From the NCBI RefSeq assembly GCF_001949145.1, contig NW_019091603.1, positions 139,137-203,136 on the forward strand: a DNA stretch of 64,000 nucleotides, read 5' to 3'. A program made the translations under genes and the position numbers. Positions 49,095 through 59,448 of this stretch are shown here, piece by piece. The DNA comes from Acanthaster planci. Taxonomy: Eukaryota; Echinodermata; Asteroidea; Valvatida; Acanthasteridae. Below the pieces are notes generated by a model. The model worked only from the letters and a program-made list of their open reading frames with translations. It was not told where the DNA came from and did not search any database. The first letter of the stretch is position 1. Every line of letters starts with the position of its first letter.

Positions 49095-50309
49095 CATAAT
49101 TTACAAAAATACACTTTCAAACTGATCATTCAGAATTTCTGCTTTTTGCATGTCATCACTGATGATATTCCTGTTGCTGTTCAAAATGCCAATCCCTTGG
49201 TTGTCCTGACGCAGTCTTGAAATGAAATTCCAGAAAGCATTAGGTTTGTCGGTAATTGCAAGATTTAAGAATTGTCTGATGCAATTTAGGCATGCTGATT
49301 GTAAACACTTGTGGACTTCCTTGCGGGTATCACAAAATTACTGCCAGTCTACATGTATGTGTAATCTGGATGTTTTGCTTTTGTATTGCTGTCTTTTTTG
49401 TTTCCTGATTTTTTTCAGCTTTTGTGTAAAACCAAAGTAAGCTGTGTCTTGACGAAGTAATACGAGTAGGTATAAATTTGTTCATGTCAGTAATCTTGGA
49501 ACTGATCATGTTCCATTTTTTATCGACTGCCTGACCGCAAGTTGCATTTATATATTTCGCTCTGAAATTCTGAAACAAATGCTGAATCCCCGTCTTGTTG
49601 GCCTTATTGCAAATAAAAACTTTCCGTTTAGGGCAACGTTTGATCTGGGCGAAATGTTATATTTAAGGACAACTGTAGTATGATCTGCAATGCCATAGAC
49701 AACGAACAGGTTTTTTTTTATCAAGTCAGGCTTGTTGGCAAAAACAAAATCCAGAACATTACTTGAGTTACCTTGGATTCTAGTGGATAGCTTCACGTGC
49801 TGGAACAGTCCACATTATTCAACAAGGGACACTAATTTTCCCGCTGTGGTTGAACTACATGTATATCCACTTCTTGACACAATTTAGTGATTGTCCAAGT
49901 TTATTGTAAGAAGATTAAAATCACCAGTAACAATAACATCATGTACTGTTGATTTTGTCGCCAAGCGTTGATAATGCTATGTTTACATGTAATTCATCAA
50001 TCTTTTCTCCCTGCTGATCATGGGAAGTTCAGGAAAATGTTCCTATAATTATACATTTCTCCCTTTGATCTGAGTTTCAGCCCACATGCATTTGCAGTTG
50101 GTTTCAGGAATTGTCATTTGCATTGTTATAAGATCACCCATGGTAGCTTGGAAATCTAGTAGGTGTACTAACATGTACAGTATATCCGTGGTTGGTTTCT
50201 TCGTAGGTAATATAATTAAAGGAATTAAAATAATCTGGAGCAAAACAAATAGTAAAATGGCACTATCAAAGTTGAGCCTATGCTGTGTTTGATAAAAACA
50301 CGCCACCAT
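49095..50309 (-). mobile_element. CR1/L2-like LINE fragment: endonuclease and pre-RT linker
   Basis: Read right to left. IPETNCKCMWAETQIKGR (about 50,120-50,065) is the mid-endonuclease strand. VTGDFNLLTINLDNH sits at about 49,935-49,890. GNSSNVLDFVFANKPDLI and GIADHTTVVLKYN (49,796-49,660) are the late endonuclease motifs. The linker has VDKKWNMISSKI, ITDKPNAFWNFIS and LNDQFESVF, ending near 49,095 where homology stops. Several frameshifts are present. This copy differs in sequence from the other three LINEs here and is truncated before reverse transcriptase. Confidence 0.75.
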
Positions 50310-51773
50310 GACACTTGACAGTCACTCAATGTGTATGAACAACTGCGTCACATTAACCCTAACACATTAACACATTAACTTGGAGGTTGCCAAGCATACT
50401 GTTTGGCTTATACTACTCAGTACTACAAAATACTAAGTAGCAGTCTGAGCCTGAAGGACCTAGCACTACAAATTACTACTTGAGTTCTGGCTAGGTTACT
50501 TCCATTGTCACTTTTACAGAGAGCAATAAAGCTATGCATTCACAGCGCCACAGCACTGTATGGTACACTGTCTTATGGCTTGTATCTTATCACTTCACAA
50601 AACAATAAAATCATGCCCTCTTACAAGCGACAGGGCTGAATACTACATTTTACTACAAGTAATTTGAGGTATTACAGGTATGTAGCGTTAGGGTTTAAAG
50701 TCCACAGATCCATAAAAATCCAGATATTTCAGATGATGCAACTGCATTGTTTTAAATCTTCATGGGCCAGATTAAGTAAACAGTGGATTTTTTCACAATC
50801 CAAAAATGGCTTAACAGAATTTTATGGCTGCAATTCTTCAACTGTGCATAAATTCCCTATACCGAGGGGTGAATTTGGCCATGCTTTTGAATTTAGTTGG
50901 GTGCCATCTCGGTTGCGGTACCCTGCTGTTCTTTTCGATAGAATCTGCCCATTTATATGTTTGTAATATCAGGGACCAAACCACAATCTATCTAGCAGCA
51001 TCCCTAGTTTCTGCTTATGTCACTTGCTCAAGCGGCATTGATGTCATTTTTATCAGGTCACATGATAACGATGTAATTTTCCCGCACAATTTTGAGAAAA
51101 TAATGAGATTTGAAATGCCGGCAGCCAACATGACCACTGTTGCCGTTACTGTTGGAGTTATGGCAAAATTGCTTCTGATCGCTATTTTGGAAAATTACCA
51201 CGGTAAACGAGATTTGGCAACATTTTCATGCATTAAGTAAACTTCTACAAGATTTGACCGGAAAATCTCCTCAATCCACTTTTATCCTGTTTATAGATAC
51301 CAAATGAAAGCAAAGTTTAGTTTAGATCTTTGGTGGCATGTTTCCTGTAAATTAGATCAATTGCAGGAATTTGTTTTGAAGTTTTTGCTGATTCAGAGAT
51401 CGATGTCATCTGCGAACCGTTATCTAAAAATAGTTCAAAAATTACGTCATCGTCGCGCAAACGAGCCACGTATGCATATGGATGGTCCCGCGTCGTCGCT
51501 GGATTGTGGTTTGGTCCCCGACCTGTTTATGTGTCTGTGGTTGAGAGTGAGACGTCAGAGGAAGAAATTTTTGTGAACTAAAAATGGCAATTTTCAAGCA
51601 TTTTACCTTTTGTGATTTAGCAAAATGTCTCTTTGATAAAATCTTTAAGGTCGAATAGGAAAGATTAAGAACACGTTTGCGAGGTGTTGACGGTAATTAG
51701 TAGGCTGCGACGCGACCGGCCCATAGGCTAGGCAGATATAGGGCCTACAGTTGAACGTCCCAACCCCCAGTAC
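50310..51773. other. Non-coding stretch
   Basis: No gene is supported. Short repeats of ACTACAAAWTACTAMKT-like text occur at 50,415-50,480. Two plus frames (50,824-51,240 and 51,304-51,576) have no domain. Confidence 0.35.
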
Positions 51774-51954
51774 CTTTTGGATTTAGATATCTACGCTTTC
51801 CAGTCGCAGACCCTGCAGTCTCCTGTGAAACACAGTTTTCATCTCCTTTATGACATTCTTTCTCTTCCACTTCCTCAGCGTGCACATGATTAACAACGAG
51901 AGTAAAGAGAATCAAATTGACGATGCAACACACATACAGGGTATTTGGATGCAT
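51774..51954 (-). CDS. Candidate first coding exon of a secreted or membrane protein
   Basis: From ATG 51,954 (MHPNTLYVCC) a 23-residue stretch with a strongly hydrophobic core (CCIVNLILFTLVV) ends at a small residue (HVHA), as in signal peptides. A hydrophilic, acidic then basic segment follows with two Cys (EEKECHKGDENC) and KRRYLNPK. The frame runs into AAAAG|GTACTG at 51,774/51,773, a fair splice donor, and the residues beyond look non-coding. An upstream in-frame ATG at 51,984 would add ten residues and spoil the signal peptide, so the later start is preferred. No later exon is found before the LINE at lower coordinates. Family unknown. Confidence 0.4.
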
Positions 51955-51984
51955 TTCCGTCGCAATAATTCCATTACATAGCAT

Positions 51985-52200
51985 GCGAGAAAATAACGTG
52001 TTTCACCTGGCTGAAAGTAGCCCGCGATTCTGGTTCACGTCAATAACAAAAATCCATGCAACAAAGGGATGCAGAAATTTTTCCACTTTGCGGTCCTCTG
52101 TTCCACGATAACCTAAACGAAGTTTTAAATTTCTCTTACAAATAGCATTTTATCGTACGGAGGCGTATATAGGACATGACTGAAAAAAAAAAACAACTGA
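51985..52200. other. Region 5-prime to the signal-peptide exon
   Basis: Would hold the promoter and 5-prime UTR of the minus-strand exon, if real. No clear promoter motif. Confidence 0.25.
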
Positions 52201-52202
52201 GC

Positions 52203-52318
52203 CTGCTATTTCGCCCGGGCGGGATTGTATTTCGCCCGGACGGACTATTTCGCCGGGCGTATTAATATTTCGCCCGGGCGTATTACTATTTTGCCCAGGC
52301 GAAATAGTGATTCACCTG
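52203..52318. repeat. Cluster of CGCCCGGGCG palindromes
   Basis: ATTTCGCCCGGGCG or close variants occur about five times in 115 bp (for example near 52,210, 52,230, 52,268 and an inverted TGCCCAGGCGAAAT near 52,292), spaced 20-30 bp with AT spacers. The sequence is almost its own reverse complement at several scales. Confidence 0.8.
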
Positions 52319-52726
52319 GGGTGCGCCACTTGAAATAAATTCCAATAGACAATAGTGATAAATCCCCATACTTCACTAATATTAAAAAAATACTCACAAC
52401 TCTCACAGGTGTTCAGGCTACACAGAAAGATGATGTTCCACATGTCCTCTTTCATTTTCCTTTCAATATTTGGGGGTTAACCGATGAGTTTTTGAGAAAT
52501 TTTCACCAGAAGCAGACCACCCATAAAATGCATATAATGTCCCTCTCCAAAAAAGAAGCTATTTTGAAAAACAAATCTCTGCAAAATGGCTCAAATATAT
52601 ATGCAGTATATTAACCGTGCACCTTCTAGCCAACAGAGGGCGCTGTTCAGAAAGTACTTTGCACTTTTTCCCTTTTTGTGAAACATGGCTGCTTCCAGAA
52701 AGTTCTAAGTCAAGTGTCGAACTTGT

Positions 52727-52958
52727 GTGATTCTTTGTGCCATATACCCACGCGTGAAACACATCCATCCATCCATCCATCCATCCAAAGTGTGCATTTG
52801 CCTGCAACTGGGGACCCCCTATTGTTCCTCTTTTGTTTGTACTTTGTGATTCTTTGTGCCATATACCCACGCGTGAAACACATCCATCCATCCATCCATC
52901 CAAAGTGTGCATTTGCCCGCAACTGGGGACCCCCTATTGTTCCTCTTTTGTTTGTACT
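52727..52958. repeat. Direct duplication (~120 bp) containing (CATC)n
   Basis: Two head-to-tail copies of the segment starting TGTGATTCTTTGTGCCATAT and ending CTTTTGTTTGTACTT. Each has a CATC microsatellite, six repeats in the first and four to five in the second. Apart from repeat number the copies are nearly identical. Between them and the Polinton-like element a shorter echo, CAATCGGGGACC, occurs twice (53,003 and 53,021). Confidence 0.9.
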
Positions 52959-53079
52959 TAAACTTTTTTAGAAGACAACCCATATGTTTTGTACACACTT
53001 GTCAATCGGGGACCCTCTGTCAATCGGGGACCTTATTGTCTTCTATTGTTCAGGGTCCCCAATTGAATGCAGAAACAAA

Positions 53080-53148
53080 CTCACACACACACACAAACGT
53101 ACCCACACACACACCCACACACACACATACATACATTACATTACATTA
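53080..53148. repeat. (CA)n and (ACATT)n microsatellites
   Basis: CACACA runs at 53,082-53,129 then ACATTACATTACATTACAT at 53,130-53,148. They lie just left of the first recognisable Polinton-like coding sequence and may mark its left boundary. Confidence 0.8.
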
Positions 53149-53221
53149 CATATATTTATAAATAGAGATATAAATACGAAAACAAAACCTCATCGGACTT
53201 TATCGCACTTTAGACGATTGA

Positions 53222-56200
53222 AAAAATTTTTTATTTGACTCTGTCAAACAACATAACATTCCATTACCTCCACCAGCTAAACGTAAACAACACACCAAAC
53301 CCGAACTCATACAAGCAATTCGAGCGAATCAACAACAGTTTAAAAATTTTACACGCCAATCATATTGTCAACTTTTACAGATAGAACAAGACAATGATAT
53401 CCCCTTTACGGCCACGGGTGCAAAGGGAAATATATCAAGGAAAGACCCAATTGCCGCAATTAACTCTTACATTAAACCGGAAGCGATCGAAGAGGTAAAC
53501 ATTCCAAGAATCCGGCGCTTTCAAGGTAACTACAGAAACTGGGAACTGGCGCCAGCTTTCTTTGCTGACGACTTGATACACTTCTTCAATTTCCACAAAA
53601 AGTATATCGAAGACAAAGCATTGGTCGAGTTTAAAGAGCTCTTACGAGTTGCAAACGGCTATAAAAGTAAAGTTCAAAATGGAAAATGAAACTAAATTTG
53701 GTGTTTTCACATTTACGAGTAAGAATAACGTGGTGATTTCTAAACAGAAGTCAAGTATGTCTTGAAGGAACAAATAGCAAAACATCTTGAAAACGATGAA
53801 GCTCACGAACAGAGAGGCTCGTGCTGGATGTTTTATAAAGTCATTGCGTTTTACATCAACGTGGTTCGGTATAAGCCCGTAGGAGCGACTTACATGTCGT
53901 TGCCTAAAGAACTAGCTGTTAAGACTGCAATTATCAACGTTCAAAACAAAAATGACTCAGAGTGCATTCGCTGGGTGTTGAGACCCGCTCTAGGATTATA
54001 TTCAGACAACGTTATACATCAACTCGAAAGCGATCCAAATTACAAAATAAACTTGAAAAGAACTTCGACGTATACGGCAGACGACGGTTTAAACTTTAAA
54101 AACATAGACTTTCCCACCCCTTGTCGCAGATTCCACGGATCGAAGCACAAAACAACTTGGCAATCAACGTATTCGGTTACACGGGGAAAGAAGGAGTCTA
54201 TATACTTTACAAAACTAAATACACAGGCGATCCGATCAACGAGCCAGTACTGTTGGGTTAAGAACTGTTCTTGGTTAATGGATGACGTCAACAAACAAGA
54301 CGGCAAATCGTACTGGTGTTTTAATTGCCTATCTCACTTTCAAACGGAAGAAAGACTCGACAGACACAAAGAAGACTGTCAAGGAATGGACACGGCGCCT
54401 TCCAAAGTAGAGTTACCTTTAAAGGGTCAAAACATGCTCAAGTTTGAAAACTACAAGAACAAGCAATACACTCCGTTTGTAATTTACGCAGATTTCGAGT
54501 CTGTTTTAGAGCCTCTCCCTCCAGAACCATTAAACACGGTCAAGGTAAAACACCACAAAGCCTGCGGCTATTCTTACGCGGTCGTTAGATGTGACGGCGT
54601 AGGTACCAGTCCCGAAACGAACAGAGGTCAAGACGCGGCCACCCATTTTGTAAAGTCGTTATCTAGAGAAGTTCACACAGTTAACGAGACATTTGCCGAT
54701 CCAAAGCCTGGTCACACGAGTTGCAGAAACTCCTGGTTGCTAATGCAACCTATGCTGGATTTGCGAAAGGCCAATTTACCAAACTAGAGAATTCCGGTGC
54801 CGATGCCCAATCCCGGACGAACCAAAAACTAAAGGCGAAAAGGTAGCCTTTAGTTCTTTAACGACCGTGGTCTCAGAGACTTCATTTGCATGACTTGCGA
54901 GAAACCCATTAAGAAGGTTAGAAAAGTCCGCGAACATTGTCACGTAACGGGCAAGTACCGAGGTCCTGCATATACCCATTGCAATCTCAAGTTAAGAGTA
55001 GTGCCAAATCAAACACCTGTTCCCGTGATTGTACACAACTTGGAGAAGAATGACGCACATCTAATCATGCAAGGAGCTCGTACGTTCAACGGAGGTGAAA
55101 TCAAAACCATTGCCCCAAACACTGAGACCTACTTTTCTTTTTCTTTTAACCAGCTTAGGTTCCTCGACTCGTTCCATTTCATGGATGCTTCGCTCGATCG
55201 ATTAGTCAAAAACTGTTATCCGGAAGATTTTAACCTGCTTCGCGAAAGGCTCCCAGATAACACGGACCTGCTTTTAGAAAAGGGAATTTACCAGTGTTGT
55301 AGTCGAGTTCTTTCCGAGTTCTCCGCAAAATACTGAACTGGGTAAGAGGGAATAAAGCCAGAGTGCACAGGCATTTGATGGTAAAGGTGAAAAGGTAAGA
55401 TTACAAAATAAATGTTAGACTTCAGACACTCCCAGTTGTGTAAAATTTAAGTTTTTAGGAGAAAAGTACTCAGAAAGTACTCGGCCGAGTACTTTCCGAG
55501 TACTTATGTCCTAAAAAGTTAATTTTTATCAAACAGTGATGGTCTGAAGTCATTTTGTTGCTTTGTAATCTTACCTTTATGCATGTATCATTAAATACCG
55601 ATGTACTTCAGCTTTGTTCCCTCCTAAATAGTTAAATATTTGGTAGAGAGCTTGGTTCTCAAAAAGTACTCGACTACATCACTGGAATTTACTCTTACAA
55701 ATACATCGACTCCTTTGACCGATTTCAAGAAACCGGTCTGCCTCACTAGACGCTTTTTATAGCTCGTTAAAGCAGCAGTCCGTTACAAAAGAACACGTAA
55801 GAGCCCAAAATGTATGGAAAACGTTTGACTACCAACATCTCGGAGACTATCACGATCTCTACGTCGAAACGGACACTTTGCTTTTAGCAGCCGTATTTGA
55901 AAACTTCCGTAATGTCTGTAAAAAGAACTACGGTTTAGACCCAGCCAACTACTACACATCGCCGGGCCTATCATGGAAGAGAGGCGGCATCTCGAGCGTC
56001 GGGGCAAAACGTTACGCAAAAGCCAATAATCCAGATTTAAAAGACTACGACCCTAACAAGCCGAAGTCTTACATTTTGAACCTGGACGCGAATAACTTGT
56101 ATGGGTGGGCAATGAGTCAGCCGTTACCTGTCCGAAACTTTCGATGGGTTCAAGACATGACCAATTTACTTCATTTCAAAGCTTTCTTCCGGGACTTGCC

Positions 56201-57345
56201 CAGGACCAGCTTCAAAAGGTTATATCCTCGAAGTCACCTTGGATTAGCCGAAACACTTACACGACTTACACAACGACTTTCCAGTAGCAACCGAAAACTT
56301 ATTGGTGCTAAACGATTGGCTCTCAGACTACCAAAGTAACTTGATTCAGAGCGGAGAAAGAGTTACCTCCGTAGACAAGCTGATAGCGACTTTGGGCACT
56401 AAACACAAATACGTGGTTTGCTATCAAACTTTGCAAAAGTACCTAAAGTGTGGTTTACAGCTAAAAGAGGTTCACTGCGTAATATCTTTTGAGCAGGCAC
56501 CTTGGATGAAAAGCTATATCGACAAAAAAAAACCGAATTGCGTAAGTTAGCCAAATCTGATTTCGAAAAGAACTTCTTCAAGTTAATGAATAACTCGGTA
56601 TTTGGTAAGACGATGGAAAACTTGAGGTTCCGTATCAACGGACACCTGCTGAAAGATCTATAAGACGCCGATTGGTTCAGGCGTTTAAATTCTAAACCAC
56701 ACTATAAAACGACCGCTCCGTTCAAAAAGTGCAATTTCGCATTTGTCGAAATGTACATTAATTAAAACAAAGCTGAATAAGCCCATTTACTGCAGCGTAA
56801 GCGTGCTCGATCTATCCAAAACGTTTATGTACGACTTTTACTACCAAGAGTTGAAAGCAGCTGTGGCTCGGACGCTTGCCTTTTGTATAGCGATACAGAC
56901 AGATTCAAACCGACGATTTAAACAATTACCTACGTAAAAACCGTGACCTAATCGATTTGAGCAGCTACCTGCCCGATCATATACTTTACAATCCGAAAAA
57001 CAAAAAAGAGTAACTGAAAAGATGAAAGACAAATTTGGTGGTCAAGTGATATTGAAAGCCATTTGCCACTTCCAAAAATGTACTCCATTTTCACGGAGCA
57101 ACAACATTTGAAAAAAGGCAAAAGGAGTTTCTAAAGTAGTAACCCCAAAACAACTGTCGCACGAGGCTTATAAAAGGTGCCTATTTGAACGGCTACAACA
57201 CTTTTTTAACCAGTAACTGTTCAGATCAGACAAACATCAATTATTCAACTTCACGCAAAATAAACTATGTCTGTCACCCTTGGACACAAAACGTTACCTG
57301 TTACAAAACGGCGTGGACACTTTAGCTTACGGGCTTATGAGACTA
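53222..57345 (+). pseudogene. Protein-primed family B DNA polymerase (PolB) of the Polinton-like element, broken
   Basis: It would replicate the linear element with a protein primer. An open frame without its own ATG (53,222-53,689) carries the N-terminal region (NISRKDPIAAINSYIKPE). 53,762-54,787 has HEQRGSCWMFYKVIAFYI, a C2H2-like zinc segment (WCFNCLSHF) and exonuclease motif I (VIYADFESVLEPL). 54,890-55,334 has an endonuclease-VII-like Cys/His patch (REHCHVTGKYRG), HNLEKNDAHLIM (Tyr expected for Asn) and LDSFHFMDASLDRL. A MITE interrupts at 55,345-55,624. 55,790-56,320 has YVETDTLLLAAVFENFR, YYTSPGLSW (then a deletion of roughly 45 residues) and motif A NLDANNLYGWAMSQPLP. Motif B is [14 protein letters not shown] (56,585); motif C is LYSDTDRF (56,885, Ser to Arg). 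LLQNGVDTLAYG closes the gene. More than ten frameshifts or stops. Confidence 0.9.
55345..55624. mobile_element. MITE inserted in the PolB pseudogene
   Basis: Inverted termini: AGAGGGAATAAAGC at 55,345 and GCTTTGTTCCCTCC ending at 55,624. Inner matched pairs are AGGTAAGATTACAAA with TTTGTAATCTTACCT (perfect), GACTTCAGAC with GTCTGAAGTC (perfect) and TTTTTAGGA with TCCTAAAAA. The centre is the nested palindrome AGTACTCGGCCGAGTACT flanked by further AGTACT copies. The whole 280 bp can fold into one cruciform. It splits polymerase homology (LSEFSAKY on the left, GIYSYKYIDSFDRF on the right). No clear target duplication. Confidence 0.8.
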
Positions 57346-58309
57346 TTTGAGAAGGCGGCAACTCGGTATCTTCGGGTATCACTTGAAGTTCTTCTTTCAC
57401 AAACCTCCTTTTGGGCCCCTCGAGTAGATAGTATAAAGTAGGCCCCGTTTTCACCCTCTTACCATTGATCCGTTTAATTGGCTCGTGTGCTTCTCCTCTT
57501 GATAAACATCCACTTGATAAACACCAGACGGGATCGGTCGCCCTTTTGACGGTGCCGCCTTCTTGCTCACCTGCGTAATACAGATAGCTAACGACTGCAT
57601 CTGAGGGAAGTTCGAATTCTCTTCTTTTGGGGGCAGGCGCGCTCGGTGCTTGTTTCACGCGGTCTTTTTCTCGTTGAGCGATTTTATTACTTGGGGCAAC
57701 CTTACAACACATTCTGCGTTACGTTCACCGACGTTTAACATTTCTTGCGCGTATTGATGACCAAATAAACGCTCGGCCAATGTTCAGTTAAACCGTTCGA
57801 CGATTCCCCGCGATCGATGGACTCCAGGTTCACCCACTTGTATTTCGACGTCGTGTTTGGCAAACAACTTTTAAAACTCGCCTTTAAATTCTGATCCCGC
57901 ATCCACCATAACAAATTTCGGCCAAGTCAGAGGGACCTTCTGTAAATCTGTTTAATAGCTTCCGATGCTTGCTCGGCTGTTTTACTCGCCAACGGCTCGG
58001 TCTATTTGTACCTGGATCCCACATCGACAACGGTCAAAGCTTTACGAATTATCCGATCTCAGGGCAGGTATAAAACGTCGATTTGGTGCCCCTCATTTGG
58101 TTTTTATAAAATCTGATTGCAGCATCGTCGGCATGGGTACGTAATTTGGGGTGGGCAGACATATTCGCCAGACTGCTTGTTTTGTTCAACCACGATCTCA
58201 CAGCAGATTTGTCTGCACCCGTCTTTTGATGCAACTCCCAATAGCCTTGTGGGCTGTAAAACAATTTAGAAAATTCTTTCACCTTTGATTTATCCTTTTC
58301 TTTACCCAT
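57335..58309 (-). pseudogene. Retroviral-type (rve) integrase of the Polinton-like element, broken
   Basis: Read from 58,309 down. The N-terminal ORF (MGKEKDKSKVKEFSK) contains a helix-turn-helix-like YWELHQKTGADKSAV segment. The DDE core is spread over shifting frames: LTVVDVGSRYK (about 58,030, first Asp), FVMVDAGSEFKG (about 57,905, second Asp), HRSRGIVERFN (about 57,795, Glu) and LAERLFGHQYAQEML. The C-terminal ORF 57,712-57,335 has an SH3/chromo-like DNA-binding end with VSYLYYAGEQEGG, ATDPVWCLS, GPTLYYLLEGPKRRFVKEEL and DTELPPSQI. All three acidic catalytic residues remain, yet at least four frame breaks prevent a full protein. It inserted the element into host DNA. It converges tail-to-tail on PolB with about 10 bp overlap. 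Confidence 0.85.
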
Positions 58310-58372
58310 AGTTTTGAAGCTTTTTAAAATAGTTAAAGTTAAAAATTTTAAAATAGTTAAAGTTAACTAACC

Positions 58373-58781
58373 CTAACTAAACTTAACCAAACCCATAAGC
58401 CAAGAATCCAACCAAAGCAGTTCCTCCAAGATCCACACCCATTCTCTAATTTTTTGATCCTCCGAAGGCACGTAAAAATCGGACAACCTGGGCTCCAGAG
58501 GCAATGGCAACAGGTTTTTACCTGTCAACTCCGAGTAAGCTCGCGACGCTTCGTCCACGTTGACAAACTGTCGCTCACTCGCGCGTTCTTGCCTCATGCG
58601 TTCGTTTAAAAAGTCTAATAGGCGAGCGTGATGCTCTTGCCAGCTTTGTTTGGCCTACGCCAGTTGTTCCAACGCTGAATTGTGTCTATTTCGCTCTTCG
58701 TCGACTAGGTTTTCTCTCAGGCTGCTGAATAGAAAATTGGGCCCAATGCATTGACTATAGCTCCTCTGACCATCATTATTA
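58373..58781 (-). pseudogene. Conserved Polinton/adintovirus small protein (SDFY-PS-Q motif), N-terminally frameshifted
   Basis: Upstream of and co-directional with integrase. The start region MMVRGAIVNALGPIF (58,781) is hydrophobic. Frames then shift through a charged helix (NLVDEERNRHNSALEQL, QSWQEHHARLLDFLNERM) into the ORF 58,597-58,373 with FVNVDEASRAYSELTGK, LEPRLSDFYVPSEDQKIRE and a hydrophobic C-terminus (LEELLWLDSWLMGLV). I recall the same order of motifs in proteins encoded beside integrase in cnidarian and other invertebrate Polinton-like elements. Function unknown; the two hydrophobic ends with a coiled middle suggest a membrane-associated virion protein. Confidence 0.55.
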
Positions 58782-58798
58782 CACTTGCCGTTTTAAAA

Positions 58799-58804
58799 TA
58801 TAAA
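58799..58804 (+). promoter_or_regulatory. TATA-like box before the coiled-coil gene
   Basis: TATAAA, 17 bp before ATG 58,821, in an AT-rich leader. Confidence 0.4.
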
Positions 58805-58820
58805 CGTTTTAAATTAAAAT

Positions 58821-59003
58821 ATGGATCAAGAGATTAAAGATCAATTGGCAGAAATTTACGCCAATCAAACAAACATCGAAGGTTTGCTTGGCGACATGAG
58901 AGCCGACGTGGATCACCAAGGAGACATGCTTTTAGCGATTCAGGAGGTACTTGCAGAAAAGGAATCTGAAACGTTTCGCAAGAGAAATCAATTGATTAAA
59001 TAG
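58821..59003 (+). CDS. Small acidic coiled-coil protein of the element (60 aa)
   Basis: An intact short ORF (MDQEIKDQLAEIYANQ) with heptad-like spacing of Leu, Ile and Met through residues 5-50 and no Cys. A TATAAA box lies 17 bp before the ATG, as for other plus-strand genes here, so it was probably expressed. It opens the plus-strand block divergently from the integrase-side genes. No family recognised; it may be a structural or regulatory factor. Confidence 0.5.
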   Translation: MDQEIKDQLAEIYANQTNIEGLLGDMRADVDHQGDMLLAIQEVLAEKESETFRKRNQLIK

Positions 59004-59090
59004 GATGACATGTTTTTTTGCAGTTGGTGTCGTTGATTGCGTTGTCTTTCTTGTTTAACATTTTTACGTAATTTTAAATTAAAAACAGTC

Positions 59091-59100
59091 TATAATATAT
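59091..59100 (+). promoter_or_regulatory. TATA-like box before the capsid-like gene
   Basis: TATAATATAT immediately before ATG 59,101. Confidence 0.4.
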
Positions 59101-59447
59101 ATGAGTACTCGAAACACTAAAAAACTGAACCCAAGCAGGCTAAGAGTTCTACGAGCCATCAAGGAAGAAAGACGCGAAGTCACCATTACACATAATCCAA
59201 GCACAATCCCAGTAGGTCACTGGCTAAACGTCAAGGCGTTAGGAATGGACGACGTTGTAGTGCCCGGTACCATCGCGAAACTCGCTTTCAAGTTAGATCT
59301 AGACGGTGTATAGCAACGCGGCGCGTAACCTAGTCTCAGAGTTAAACGTTAGCTTGCAAGGCAACAAAATCGTGAGCTACCGAGGCGACGACGTATTCCG
59401 CAACTTCAAAGACAATTGGCTACCACAGACTAAAAACAGACTAAAAA
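59101..59447 (+). pseudogene. Probable major capsid protein (hexon-like) N-terminus, frameshifted and truncated
   Basis: The ORF from 59,101 begins with a basic segment (KKLNPSRLRVLRAIKEER), then TITHNPSTIPVGHW and DDVVVPGTIAKLAFKLDLD. It shifts frame near 59,310 and continues with SNAARNLVSELNVSLQGNKI and GDDVFRNFKDNWLP to about 59,440. From memory of Polinton and adintovirus capsids, the pattern THNPSTI, D-V-PGT-LAF, N-R-LV...L-GN-I and D-F---DLW marks the first jelly-roll of the major capsid protein, but I could not test this by search. The remaining several hundred residues are missing, replaced abruptly by the packaging-ATPase tail. An alternative is another virion protein of the same element. 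Confidence 0.55.
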
Positions 59448-59448
59448 C

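Noticed and set aside
52678-53161. Plus and minus frames around the CATC and CA repeats
   Set aside because: Products are His/Thr/Pro or Trp/Met/Asp runs encoded by microsatellites.
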